Made by a program: the position numbers and the translations under genes. Below, in pieces: positions 20,537 to 29,431 of a DNA stretch of 64,000 nucleotides; the first letter of the stretch is position 1; every line of letters starts with the position of its first letter. Source of the DNA: Candidatus Nanoarchaeia archaeon. GTDB lineage: Archaea; Nanobdellota; Nanobdellia; SCGC-AAA011-G17; JACPNG01. A model generated the notes under the pieces. It did no database searches. It saw only the letters and a list, made by a program, of their open reading frames with translations, and was not told where the DNA came from. Where the stretch lies: contig JAQTMY010000002.1 of the NCBI GenBank assembly GCA_028714095.1, forward strand, positions 78,636-142,635, written 5' to 3'.

Positions 20537-20853
20537 AGTAGGAAAGGGACCTAACTCTCGGGAAAACTGAGGAAAGTCCGTCCACCATTAAACGGTTGCT
20601 TCCGCAAAGGAAGTTCGAGAAATCGAAGGCAACCGCTCAGAAACGGCACGCCCTGTTTCCATTAAAGATGTGGCTGTGAGAGTTTTGGTAACAAAACCCA
20701 GATAACCAGCTGAATAGGTTTCAGGATACGTTGAAACGGCGAGTCCCAACTGGTGCAAGTTCGCTATGAACGCTAAGTTGAATGTTAGGATAGATGATCG
20801 CTAAACCTTGTTTAGTTTGCATCTAACAGAAGACGGCTTAACTCTTTCCTACT
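20537..20853 (+). ncRNA. rnpB: RNase P RNA
   Basis: About 317 bases. Terminal helix P1 is AGTAGGAAAG (20537-20546) with CTTTCCTACT (20844-20853). The conserved core GAGGAAAGTCCGTCCACC starts near 20569, CR-V is ACAGAAGACGGCTTA near 20826-20840, and GGTAACAAAACCCAG is near 20686-20700. This is the catalytic RNA for tRNA 5' maturation. Two of its protein partners, Pop5 (36200) and p30 (29432), are also in the window. Confidence 0.93.
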
Positions 20854-21815
20854 TAATATTTAATTATCTTAAATTTTCTGCCATTCATAATTTTATTTTT
20901 GTGTTTTTCAATTTCGTTAAAAAGTTCTGGAACAATCTCACTGACTCTCTTGATCTTGTTGTTTTCTATAAACTTTGGGTTAATGTATCTTGGTTTTCCC
21001 TTAACAAAAAAATCATAATCAGATTCACTTTCAGCAATCATAAGGTTGGGATTAATCATTTTAAGAGCTTTTAAGATTTCTTGATTGTTTGAATTTTTTA
21101 ATTTATTATAAAGATAATCATCGTCTCCGAATAGATCCTCTTCATTAATAAAATTTTTATCTATTCCAATTTTAATTGCTTTTGCCAAAAGTTCATAGAC
21201 TGTGGCATGGGCAGGCAATGTAAAGATTTCTTTTTCCAATTTAAAAAAATCTTTTGTCATGTTGACTGCAGCCTCCTTGTTATTCATTATTATCTCATTA
21301 TCTTTTATGATTAGATAGGGTAGATATTCTTTTCCTCTCCCTTCGTGCTCATCAAACATCCTTAGGAAATAATCAACTCTGTCAGCACACAGATCGGGCA
21401 GTTTCCTCTCTAATAATGGGAAATTATTTTCATCTAGTATTTTTTTAACATCAAAATTATATTTCTTTAAGATTAAAGGGATTTCAGAATTCATTATTAT
21501 TTTTTCATGGAATTTTTCATGATAATCCTGCTCCTCACTCTTAAACACGTGGTCTATTACATGGGAAAATGCAGTATGAGGTACATCATGCAACAGTCCT
21601 GCAATTTGCTCTTCAATGCTCGCCCCAAGTATTCTTAATAAAATCATGACCCCTACACAATGATCATACCTGGTTACCTTAAGTTTAGGATTATAATGTT
21701 GCACTCCATATTGGTTTATTCCTTTTAATCTTTGAACAGGTTTAGAATTAATTAATTCAACAAGAACTGGTTCATTAATTATAGTCTTTCCATAAATAAT
21801 ATCTATTATTTGCAT
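20853..21815 (-). CDS. HD-domain phosphohydrolase (SAMHD1/dGTPase-like)
   Basis: 320 residues. The HD metal site is visible: RYDHCVG at 49-55 (His52), then LLHDVPHTAFSH at 74-85 (His76, Asp77). A conserved Asp occurs in DLCADRVDYFLR further on. This is the COG1078 family, related to dNTP triphosphohydrolases; the natural substrate in archaea is usually unproven. The stop codon shares one base with the 3' end of RNase P RNA on the opposite strand. It diverges from sec61-beta. Confidence 0.85.
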   Translation of the reverse strand: MQIIDIIYGKTIINEPVLVELINSKPVQRLKGINQYGVQHYNPKLKVTRYDHCVGVMILLRILGASIEEQIAGLLHDVPHTAFSHVIDHVFKSEEQDYHEKFHEKIIMNSEIPLILKKYNFDVKKILDENNFPLLERKLPDLCADRVDYFLRMFDEHEGRGKEYLPYLIIKDNEIIMNNKEAAVNMTKDFFKLEKEIFTLPAHATVYELLAKAIKIGIDKNFINEEDLFGDDDYLYNKLKNSNNQEILKALKMINPNLMIAESESDYDFFVKGKPRYINPKFIENNKIKRVSEIVPELFNEIEKHKNKIMNGRKFKIIKY

Positions 21816-21906
21816 AGTAATCTCTAAACTTTTACTTTCAGCTTTATATTTTTTTTGTAATCCAAAAACAGTAACCCTTATAAATTCAAAAATAAAAGAA
21901 AAACCA

Positions 21907-22062
21907 ATGTCACAAGATAAGATTCAGATGCCAACCTCTGGTGGAGGGATTGTTAGATACTCTGATGAAACCCCTTCAAAGTTTGAATTAAAACCACAAG
22001 CAGTAATAGCAATTCTTGTAGTTGTAATTGTCATAGGTTTAATCTTGAGGTTTGTTATATAA
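21907..22062 (+). CDS. secG: Preprotein translocase Sec61-beta (SecG)
   Basis: 51 residues. The N-terminus has the archaeal Sec61-beta pattern of polar residues followed by TSGGGIVRYSDE, and a single C-terminal transmembrane helix (about 31-50). This tail-anchored subunit joins SecY and SecE (43335) in the protein-conducting channel. CTTATAAATT at 21877-21886 is a good TATA box. The alpha-NAC gene starts 1 base after the stop, so targeting and translocation genes share a transcript. Confidence 0.93.
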   Translation: MSQDKIQMPTSGGGIVRYSDETPSKFELKPQAVIAILVVVIVIGLILRFVI

Positions 22063-22063
22063 A

Positions 22064-22396
22064 ATGATACCAGGAATGGACCCAAAAGCTGTAAAACAGG
22101 CTATGAAAAAGCTTGGAGTTAGGCAAGAAGAAATAGAAGCAAAAGAAGTAATCATAAAGTGTGAAGATAGAGATATAGTGATACAAAACCCCCAGGTTGT
22201 TAAAATCAATATGATGGGGCAGGATTCTATTCAGATAACTGGAAACATTATTGAAAGAGAGTCCGAGGTTTTTAATGAGGATGATATCAAAACCGTTATG
22301 GAACAAACCGGATGTGACAGGGAAACAGCAAAATTACTTTTAGAAAAAGAAGGGGATATAGCTTCCGCAATCCTAGCTTTTGAATATAAAAAATAA
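22064..22396 (+). CDS. nac: Nascent polypeptide-associated complex alpha
   Basis: 110 residues from the ATG at 22064. The NAC beta-barrel (about 30-65; IIKCEDRDIVIQNPQVVKINMM begins it) is followed by a C-terminal UBA domain (TGCDRETAKLLLEKEGDIASAI). Archaeal NAC homodimers bind ribosomes and emerging chains. It is coupled to sec61-beta upstream. Confidence 0.95.
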   Translation: MIPGMDPKAVKQAMKKLGVRQEEIEAKEVIIKCEDRDIVIQNPQVVKINMMGQDSIQITGNIIERESEVFNEDDIKTVMEQTGCDRETAKLLLEKEGDIASAILAFEYKK

Positions 22397-22449
22397 TAGA
22401 GTCTATTTCTTAATAATCTTTATTAAATCAAAAGGTATTGTTTTTATTT

Positions 22450-22941
22450 ATGATTCCTGAGATGAAAGAAGTTAATGATTTAGTTAGAAAATCAAATGAA
22501 TTTTACAATAGCGCAGATCATCTCACATATGTAACCTACCCCCTAGTAAAGGATCTTAAGCTTGTCATAACAATCGTTGAAAATCTCCAGAAATCTTTAG
22601 AGTATGGGATGAATGCTGTTCTCCTTTTTGACAGAACCTATAAACGAATCGGGCCTATTCCTGAAAATTTTTCTGCCAGGATTGAAATCTTTAAAGAAAA
22701 CTGTATGCCAAAATACGGATTTAGCAGAGAGCATTTATTATTGCTCAGGGATCTAAGAGAATTAGTAAAACATAGAAAGGAAAGCCCCATGGAATTTATA
22801 AGACAGGATAAATATGTTATCTGTTCAGATGACTATGGAATGAAAACAATTACAATGGATAAGATAAAAAACTACCTGTTTCAATCCAAAAGTTTTATAA
22901 CTAAGTTAAACAATCTGTTTAAAAATGCTAGAGTCTTTTGA
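22450..22941 (+). CDS. Helical protein, HEPN-like, first of a paralogous pair
   Basis: 163 residues from the ATG at 22450. It is nearly all alpha-helical with no membrane segment. An ADHLTYVTYPLVKDLK stretch near residue 20 recurs, with changes, in the next gene, which overlaps by 17 bases. RELVKH (an Rx4H spacing) followed by SPMEFIRQD recalls the HEPN fold, but this is weak evidence. A MinD-type ATPase follows in the same run, so the pair may act with it. The function is unknown. Confidence 0.6.
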   Translation: MIPEMKEVNDLVRKSNEFYNSADHLTYVTYPLVKDLKLVITIVENLQKSLEYGMNAVLLFDRTYKRIGPIPENFSARIEIFKENCMPKYGFSREHLLLLRDLRELVKHRKESPMEFIRQDKYVICSDDYGMKTITMDKIKNYLFQSKSFITKLNNLFKNARVF

Positions 22942-23377
22942 TGAAGAAGTTACTGCCAAGGAAGAGCTCAAGAGGGCAGATCATCTCTTGTATGTTACAT
23001 TAAAGTATACAAGAACTGCTGATGTAATCCATAATCTCATTAAAAGATTGGTTTCTGCTTTTGAGCTTTGTTTTGAAATAATTCTCCAGGATTTTAAGAA
23101 TAACAAGAAAATAAAAGATGTTCCAAAAACAGGGCTTGAAAAGGCGATATTATTGGAAAAACTGATGGTTAAAGATAAAGTTTTTATGGACTATATTTGT
23201 TTCTATTATGTTCTCTGGGAAATAAAAAGAAATAGTTATGAGGGAAAAGAAGAATACAGGAAACATGTCGCTCTAATAAGCAAAGACTTTACTGTTAAGA
23301 CAGATTTACTCAAAGAATATTATGAAATAACTGAAGATTTTGTAAAATGGTGTGAAGAAGAATATAAACATGACTAG
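22925..23377 (+). CDS. Helical protein, second of the paralogous pair
   Basis: 150 residues from an ATG inside the previous gene. KRADHLLYVTLKYTRTADVI near residue 16 matches the first gene's motif, and both then run through a similar set of amphipathic helices. The Rx4H motif of the first copy is not clear here. The stop overlaps the ATPase start by 8 bases. No signal peptide or TM helix. The function is unknown. Confidence 0.6.
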   Translation: MLESFDEEVTAKEELKRADHLLYVTLKYTRTADVIHNLIKRLVSAFELCFEIILQDFKNNKKIKDVPKTGLEKAILLEKLMVKDKVFMDYICFYYVLWEIKRNSYEGKEEYRKHVALISKDFTVKTDLLKEYYEITEDFVKWCEEEYKHD

Positions 23378-24137
23378 ATTTATTGGTATTATTTCAGGTA
23401 AGGGGGGAGTTGGAAAAACTACGACTTCTATAAACCTGGGAGCGGCTTTAACTTATTTTGGAAAAAATACGGTGGTTATTGATGCTAATCTAACCACACC
23501 AAATATTGGAATTCATCTTGGAGTTCCTATAGTTCCAATTAATCTTAATCATGTATTACAGGGAAAAAATACAATGAATGAAGCAATGTATGAACATCCC
23601 TGTGGAACAAAGATTATTCCGGCATCAATATCTCTTTATGATTTAAAAAAGACAAATCCTGACAATTTAAAAAAACACATAAGAAGTCTGGATAATAAGT
23701 CTGATATTGTTTTAGTTGACTGTGCAGCAGGCCTAGGGAGAGAAGCCTTAATGGCTTTAGATGCAGTAGATGAATTATTAATTGTTACAAATCCTGAATT
23801 ACCTGCAATAACAGATGCATTGAAAACAATAAAATTAGCAGAAGAAATGAAAAAAGATATAATTGGGGTAATTTTAACAAAGACCAAGGAAAACAATCTT
23901 GATGTTTCTATAAATAATGTTCAGGCAATTTTGGAAAAGCCGGTTATTTCATCAATACCAGATTCTAAAGCTGTAAGAGAAGCTCTTACATTAAAAGATG
24001 CTGTTGTGTTTACTCATCCAAAATCAGAACCCGCAGTAAATTATAAAAAATTGGCTTCTAATCTTATAGGCAAGAACTACGAAGAAGAAATGCCTAGGGG
24101 ATTTTTTAGTAAATTATTCTCAAAAAAGGGCCAATAA
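23370..24137 (+). CDS. minD: MinD/ParA-type ATPase
   Basis: 255 residues from the ATG at 23370; an in-frame GTG 18 bases upstream is less likely. The deviant Walker A GKGGVGKTT is at residues 10-18. Switch II is in DIVLVDCAAGLGREAL, and the adenine-binding TNPELPAITDALK stretch follows. The C-terminus ends in a basic amphipathic FFSKLFSKKGQ, like the MinD membrane-targeting sequence. Archaeal MinD homologs position membrane or polar structures. It is the third gene of a run with the paralogous helical pair, which may be partners. Confidence 0.88.
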   Translation: MTRFIGIISGKGGVGKTTTSINLGAALTYFGKNTVVIDANLTTPNIGIHLGVPIVPINLNHVLQGKNTMNEAMYEHPCGTKIIPASISLYDLKKTNPDNLKKHIRSLDNKSDIVLVDCAAGLGREALMALDAVDELLIVTNPELPAITDALKTIKLAEEMKKDIIGVILTKTKENNLDVSINNVQAILEKPVISSIPDSKAVREALTLKDAVVFTHPKSEPAVNYKKLASNLIGKNYEEEMPRGFFSKLFSKKGQ

Positions 24138-24253
24138 AAACCTTTATAAACAATTTATTCTACCTAATTCTGATTAAAATGACAAGAGTTGGTTGTATTC
24201 ATCACCAGTAATCATGATTTAAATAGTTCTAAAACTTTAGTAAAACTAAAATG

Positions 24254-24327
24254 GCGACGTTAGTGCAATTTGGTTAGCACAGAGGACTGTGGATCCTTTA
24301 ATCCGAGTTCAAATCTCGGACGTCGCC
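24254..24327 (+). tRNA. tRNA-His(GTG)
   Basis: Acceptor strands GCGACGT and ACGTCGC pair fully. The anticodon arm is GAGGA, loop CTGTGGA, TCCTT, which puts GTG at 34-36. The base before (24253) is G and the discriminator is C, so the histidine-specific G-1:C73 pair is encoded. A TATA box CTTTATAAAC is about 100 bases upstream. The last 30 bases overlap the 3' end of the opposite-strand HNH gene. The 115 bases before it hold no convincing gene, only a ten-codon frame. Confidence 0.95.
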
Positions 24328-25041
24328 CTCTAATAATTTTAGAATTATCCTAGGAACTTTAATTTTTTGTTCATTACACCACTCAAACACATCTTTACTG
24401 TTTTTTGAAGTATTACATTTTAAACAAGCTAGAACCATATTGGTTTTATCTGAGCTCCCTCCTCTAGAGATAGGTATGATATGGTCAAAACTTAAATTAG
24501 AGGAAGATCCACAATAAACACAAGTTTTATCTCTTTTCCTTATCAAACTTAGTTCCTTAGTAGTTATAGATCCACCAGAATCTTTAATCCTTGTTCTTCT
24601 AAGATATTTGTAAATTTTATGACTCTCCTCTCCATTTTTTCTTTGTTCTTTCTTACGGCAAGATCTGCAAATAGGTTTTCCAGACTTAAAACCACATCTA
24701 GTTTTAAGATTACCACAAACCGAACATATGGATTTGGGGCGAGAATAAAAATATCTTTCATTGCATAATGTACATACTGATTTCTTATTAAAGATCCTAT
24801 CAATTCTCCCAATTTTTTTACATAAATCACATTTTCGTTTTTTAAATTTATAAAATTTATTTTTGTAACATGATTTACAGATTATTTTTTTGTTTCTTAT
24901 AGTTGCAATTGGTCTAATTTTATTACAAATACTACATATTCCGGTGTGTTTCTTGTGATACTCAGATTTGTAACATTTTTTGCATAATCTCTTTAAGGGA
25001 TAATAAATCTCAGAATTGCCACATTTAACACAATGTCCCAT
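24298..25041 (-). CDS. HNH endonuclease with tandem zinc ribbons
   Basis: 247 residues. The first 130 carry six or so CxxC pairs arranged as consecutive zinc ribbons (CVKC, CKKC, CSIC, CKSC, CDLC, CTLC, CSVC, CRSC). The C-terminal third is an HNH domain: CVYCGS, FDHIIPISRGG, then MVLACLKCNTSK. Free-standing HNH proteins of this type are often selfish homing or defence nucleases. The last codons are antisense to the tRNA-His 3' end, suggesting that it arrived at the tRNA gene. No intron or flanking repeats are evident. Confidence 0.8.
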   Translation of the reverse strand: MGHCVKCGNSEIYYPLKRLCKKCYKSEYHKKHTGICSICNKIRPIATIRNKKIICKSCYKNKFYKFKKRKCDLCKKIGRIDRIFNKKSVCTLCNERYFYSRPKSICSVCGNLKTRCGFKSGKPICRSCRKKEQRKNGEESHKIYKYLRRTRIKDSGGSITTKELSLIRKRDKTCVYCGSSSNLSFDHIIPISRGGSSDKTNMVLACLKCNTSKNSKDVFEWCNEQKIKVPRIILKLLEGDVRDLNSD

Positions 25042-25138
25042 TATTAGATTATAAAAAATCTATTTATAAGTTTCATCCGAGCTTGTCAAGAATATAATAA
25101 CTGTATTATATACTGAAGATTTTCCGATTCAAATATAC

Positions 25139-25888
25139 TTAGCCATAACCCCCATCAACGATTATTGTTGTTCCAGTAATATAACTAGACTCATCTGAAG
25201 CTAAAAATAAAGCTACTTTTGCAATTTCTTCAGGTTCAGCAAACCGTTTAAGATATATTTTATTTTCTTCTTCTCTAACAACCTTTTTGGGAAGATTTTT
25301 ATTCATATTAGTATTAACCCATCCCGGCGCAATAGAATTAACTAATATATTTGGTGCTAATTGTTTTGCCAAATCTCGTGTCAGTATAATTATTCCTGCC
25401 TTTGAAGCATCATAATCCATAGATTCTGGACAAAAACTGTTAATCCCATTTGTTGATGAAATGTTTATTATTCTTCCTTGTTTCATATATTTTGTAACAT
25501 ATTTTGAGCAAAGAAAAGTTCCAATTAAATTAATATTAAGCGTTTCTCTCCATTGTTCAATCGTTTTTTTAAAACAAGGAATATCATATACTATTCCTGC
25601 ATTATTTACAAGTATGTCAATTTTTTTGTAGGTTTCAATAACTTTCTCAACCATCCTCCTAACTTGCTCTTCTTTGGAGACATCACACTCTAAAGCAATT
25701 GCTTCTGAACCATTTTTTTTAATTTGATCTACAACCTTTTTTGCGTTTTTGTCTGCATCAGGTTCAAAGTTTGAAATATGATAATTAACAACCACTTTTG
25801 ATCCATTCTTTGCAAATAACAAAGCTATTTCTTTTCCAATCCCCCTGCTTGAACCAGTTACAAGAATAACTTTATCTCTCAGTTCCAT
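25139..25888 (-). CDS. SDR-family oxidoreductase (FabG-like)
   Basis: 249 residues, a classical short-chain dehydrogenase. The TGSSRGIG cofactor motif is at 11-18, NNAG at 95-98, and the catalytic set is Ser144/145, Tyr159 and Lys163 (YDASK). PGWVNTNM follows, and the SSYITGTTIIVDGG end is the family's C-terminal signature. It is closest in style to 3-oxoacyl-ACP reductases, but archaea mostly lack that pathway, so the substrate may be a sugar or alcohol. It stands alone between the HNH gene and hisS. Confidence 0.88.
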   Translation of the reverse strand: MELRDKVILVTGSSRGIGKEIALLFAKNGSKVVVNYHISNFEPDADKNAKKVVDQIKKNGSEAIALECDVSKEEQVRRMVEKVIETYKKIDILVNNAGIVYDIPCFKKTIEQWRETLNINLIGTFLCSKYVTKYMKQGRIINISSTNGINSFCPESMDYDASKAGIIILTRDLAKQLAPNILVNSIAPGWVNTNMNKNLPKKVVREEENKIYLKRFAEPEEIAKVALFLASDESSYITGTTIIVDGGYG

Positions 25889-25970
25889 ACTTATTTAGTA
25901 TTTTCTTACCTTTTTAAATTTTCCGACCAAAACATTTATATTGTTCTAACGGAGGTTAATATAAAGAAAA

Positions 25971-27242
25971 ATGGAACTGCAATTAGCTAAAGGAACAAGG
26001 GATATTTTTCCCGAAGAGCAGATGGTAAGGCAAAAAATTATAGATTTACTTAGAAAGAACTTTGAATCGTATGGATTTTCGCCTTTAGAAACCCCAATAT
26101 TAGAAAGATATGAAACTCTTGTAGCTAAATTTGGTGCAGGTCAGGAGTCAGATGCTCTAAAAGAAACATTTAAGCTTAGTGATCAGGGCAAAAGAGATTT
26201 AGGTTTAAGATTTGATTTAACTTTGCCTTTGGCAAGATTCATTGCTCTAAATCCCCAGATAAGATTTCCATTCAAAAGATATCAGATAGGCCAGGTGTTC
26301 AGGGATGGTCCGATAAAGTTAGGCAGGTATAGGGAATTTTGGCAGTGTGATGTTGATGTTGTTGGATTTAAGAATCTAAAATATGATGCAGAATTATTAA
26401 AAATAGTTGATGAAGTTTTTAAATCTCTTGATCTTGAAGTAGAAATACAGCTTAACAGCAGAAGTATCCTTAAGGATATTCTTGATTCATTTGGAATTAA
26501 AAAAGATCGAGACTCAGTAATGATAACCCTTGATAAAATAGAAAAAATAGATGAATCTGAAGTAGAGAAAGAACTTAAGGAAAAAGGAATTAAAAAAGCA
26601 AGAGAATTAATATTATTGTTAAAAAAAGAAAAGGATAATAAAAAAACCATTGATAAAATCAGAAAATATCTTACTAAAGAATCTCTAGATGAGATAAATG
26701 AAATATTGGATTATTTGAAAAAAGTAAATCTAAATTCAGTTGTTCTTAATCCTGGCTTGGCAAGAGGTCTCTCTTATTACACAGGCCCTGTGTTTGAAGT
26801 CTTCCTTAAAGATTCTGAAATTAAAGGATCTGTTTGCGGAGGGGGGAGATATGATAATTTAATAGGTTCCTATACAGAAAATAAGAGAGAGGTTCCTGCA
26901 ACCGGTCTTTCATTTGGGTTGGATGTTATAACCGATGCCATAAGATTAAAACAAAATTTTGAAAATAAAACTTCTGTAAAAGTTTATGTTGTTCCAATAA
27001 AAAACGTTGATGAATGTATTCCAATAGTTCAAAAACTCAGGGACAATGATATTAATGCAGATATAGATTATAATGAAAAAAACATCTCTAAGAATCTGGA
27101 CTATGCAGACAAATTAAAAATTCCTTTTATATTAATTTGCGGTTCTAAGGAATTAAAGGAAAATAAGGTTAAACTAAAAAATATGAGTTCTGGTGAGGAA
27201 AAGCTTTTAAGCATTAATGAAGTAATTAAGTTGCTAAAATAG
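25971..27242 (+). CDS. hisS: Histidyl-tRNA synthetase
   Basis: 423 residues, a class II synthetase of normal length. Motif 1 region GFSPLETPILE; motif 2 RYQIGQVFRDGPIKLGRYRE; the HisA box with GLARGLSYYTGPVFEVF; motif 3 GGGRYDNLIGSY with ATGLSFGLDV. The C-terminal anticodon-binding domain begins near residue 335. purA starts 16 bases after the stop, so they probably share a transcript. tRNA-His lies 1.6 kb upstream. Confidence 0.96.
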   Translation: MELQLAKGTRDIFPEEQMVRQKIIDLLRKNFESYGFSPLETPILERYETLVAKFGAGQESDALKETFKLSDQGKRDLGLRFDLTLPLARFIALNPQIRFPFKRYQIGQVFRDGPIKLGRYREFWQCDVDVVGFKNLKYDAELLKIVDEVFKSLDLEVEIQLNSRSILKDILDSFGIKKDRDSVMITLDKIEKIDESEVEKELKEKGIKKARELILLLKKEKDNKKTIDKIRKYLTKESLDEINEILDYLKKVNLNSVVLNPGLARGLSYYTGPVFEVFLKDSEIKGSVCGGGRYDNLIGSYTENKREVPATGLSFGLDVITDAIRLKQNFENKTSVKVYVVPIKNVDECIPIVQKLRDNDINADIDYNEKNISKNLDYADKLKIPFILICGSKELKENKVKLKNMSSGEEKLLSINEVIKLLK

Positions 27243-27258
27243 ATTATTTAATTATAAA

Positions 27259-28653
27259 ATGAAAAATCAGGTACTAGAAGCTTATGTGGGTCTTCAGTGG
27301 GGAGACGAAGGTAAAGGAAAGGAAGTTGATGAAGCTGTTGACCGTTCTAAAAATAATAATAAAAAAACCATTGTTGTGAGATATCAGGGCGGGACTAATG
27401 CAGGCCACACAACCTATGTTAAAGATAAAAATAATAATATTGTTAAATTTGTTACACATGCAGCTCCAAGCGGATTAGCTTCTAATGTAGATATTGCAAT
27501 TGGTCCTGACGTTGCATTCAATCCAGTAGCCTTTATGGATGAAGTAAATCAGGCTAGAAAATCATTTAATTATAATGGAAGAATTATGATTTCTGAAAGA
27601 ACACCGATTTTATTTGATTATCACAAAAAACTAGATGCATGGTTAGAAACATTATCAACAAAGAAAATTGGAACAACAATGTCAGGCATTGGTCCACTTT
27701 ATATGGATAAGGATAGAAGATCAACAAGAATTACATTTGAGCAATATATTTCAGACAAATTTCCAGATAGATTAAGGGATGTTTTAAATTTAAAAGCCAG
27801 AGAACTTTCTGCTTTAAAATCAAATAAATACCTTGATGAAGTTATTGATGAAATACTTGCAGTTCATAATCCTGTAAGAAAAGAATTAAGAGAAATGAAG
27901 GTTAAGGAAATATTAGAGTATAGGCTTGCAGATTATCAAAAAGAAGGAAATAATATTATTATTGAAGGATCTCAAGGGACTTATTTAGATGTAGATATGG
28001 GTACTATTCCGGATACTACTTCATCTCATTTACTTGCCCCATATGCCTTCCCTTCATTGGGATTAGATAGGAGAGATTTCAAAATTATTGGTGTTGAAAA
28101 ATTATATCCAACAAGAGTAGGTAATGGAGTTATGCCTACATTGGATGAAAAAGATGGTTTTGGAAAAACAGTTGCAGAAATAGGCGGAGAAAAAGGAGCA
28201 ACAACAGGAAGAGCGAGAAGAGCAGGTTATCCAGATTGGGTTTTAATTAAAAGAGCTGTAACTCTTAATAGCTGTGATGGAATAATAATAACAAGAGCAG
28301 ACGTAGCCCAAAATTTATTAGTAAGGCCATGTGTTTATTATGAATATGATGGAACTAAGAATCAGGAAGTTCCATTAGATATCAGCAAAGTAAAACCTAT
28401 CTATTTAGGAGAGATCTCAGTTCAAGATGGATCTTTTTACTGGACATTATGGAAAGATAATATAGATTTATCAGATCCTGAAAAAGTTCATGATGTATTA
28501 AAAGATAAAAGAGAATTTTATGTTAAAAATGGATTTGATTCTCTGCCAGATGGATTAAAAAAATATATAAAACTCCATGATGATTGTGTTGGATGCAAAA
28601 CTATTGGAGTTTCAATAGGTCCGGGCAGAGGAGAAACAGTAAGAATTAATTAA
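27259..28653 (+). CDS. purA: Adenylosuccinate synthetase
   Basis: 464 residues; joins IMP and aspartate with GTP in AMP synthesis. The P-loop WGDEGKGK is near residues 14-21, with GGTNAGHT, then GTTMSGIGPLYMDK, IIEGSQGTYLDVDMGT and TTGRARRAGYPD. Some positions differ from the usual consensus (PDTTSS in place of the YPYVTSS-type segment), and the protein is longer than the typical archaeal enzyme (about 340), nearer the bacterial length. purO upstream of this region makes its substrate, IMP. The end overlaps scpA convergently by 8 bases. Confidence 0.92.
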   Translation: MKNQVLEAYVGLQWGDEGKGKEVDEAVDRSKNNNKKTIVVRYQGGTNAGHTTYVKDKNNNIVKFVTHAAPSGLASNVDIAIGPDVAFNPVAFMDEVNQARKSFNYNGRIMISERTPILFDYHKKLDAWLETLSTKKIGTTMSGIGPLYMDKDRRSTRITFEQYISDKFPDRLRDVLNLKARELSALKSNKYLDEVIDEILAVHNPVRKELREMKVKEILEYRLADYQKEGNNIIIEGSQGTYLDVDMGTIPDTTSSHLLAPYAFPSLGLDRRDFKIIGVEKLYPTRVGNGVMPTLDEKDGFGKTVAEIGGEKGATTGRARRAGYPDWVLIKRAVTLNSCDGIIITRADVAQNLLVRPCVYYEYDGTKNQEVPLDISKVKPIYLGEISVQDGSFYWTLWKDNIDLSDPEKVHDVLKDKREFYVKNGFDSLPDGLKKYIKLHDDCVGCKTIGVSIGPGRGETVRIN

Positions 28654-29353
28654 CTGGTTTTGTGATATAAATCTCTTCAAAAGCTTCAGGCTGTTTAATA
28701 TCAACCTTTTCCTGAGTGTCAAGATGAAGCAAGGGGATTAATGTATAAATTACCTCGTGTTTATTCTTGTTTGGGACTAATTCTGAAAACGTTATTGTTT
28801 CCTTTTCTTTTAAAAAATCCAGTATAGTATCATAAAGATTTTTTATTAGTGAGGTAATATCTACTTTCCTTTCAGGAATTTCAACATAAACTCTTTGTTC
28901 TTGAAGTCTTTTCATGACCTTCCTATGGCTAATCTTAAGTGCTCTCTGCAGAGCATCCAGTAAATCATTAAGAGTGATTCTTCTTTTTCTGGCCTGAGGT
29001 GTTTTCATAGCCAATTTTGGAATTTTAACTTGAGATCTGTCTATCCCATTAGTGATTTCCTCATAAGCTCCTTCTTCAGGAGGATAAAGCAAGGCATCAA
29101 GGTTTGCAATATCTTCTTCAACTAGTTTATGTGATTTAATCCTTAATAATAATGAAGCTGCCAAGATTACTTTTCCAGAAACAAAGAAATTAGCTTCCTG
29201 CATATGTTTAACAACCTCAATGTATTTTTGGGTCAATTTAGAAATATCAATGTCCCAGGGATTTATTTCTTCAGTTTTGATTAATTCCTGAATAATGGTC
29301 TGCCAGGTAATTTCATCGTCTTTCATCAACAAATCATAAATTCTCTCATGCAT
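28646..29353 (-). CDS. scpA: Segregation and condensation protein ScpA (kleisin)
   Basis: 235 residues. The N-terminal KLEISIN helix bundle has the family pattern WQTIIQELIKTEEINPWDIDISKLTQKY, then SGKVILAASLLLRIKSHKL. A variable linker and a C-terminal winged-helix (KEKETITFSELVP) follow. ScpA bridges SMC heads in chromosome organisation. Neither smc nor scpB is adjacent. It diverges from rnp3. Confidence 0.93.
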   Translation of the reverse strand: MHERIYDLLMKDDEITWQTIIQELIKTEEINPWDIDISKLTQKYIEVVKHMQEANFFVSGKVILAASLLLRIKSHKLVEEDIANLDALLYPPEEGAYEEITNGIDRSQVKIPKLAMKTPQARKRRITLNDLLDALQRALKISHRKVMKRLQEQRVYVEIPERKVDITSLIKNLYDTILDFLKEKETITFSELVPNKNKHEVIYTLIPLLHLDTQEKVDIKQPEAFEEIYITKPVN

Positions 29354-29431
29354 AATTCCAGTGAGATTAGATAGTTTATAAATTTAGCTCCTTTCAAAAA
29401 CATTTAAAAATCCCTCTACCCTCTAAACTAT

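Noticed and set aside
24180-24212. Ten-codon frame between minD and tRNA-His, behind a TATA-like CTTTATAAAC
   Set aside because: Too short to judge; the TATA box may serve it, the tRNA or a small RNA, but no C/D or H/ACA boxes were recognised.
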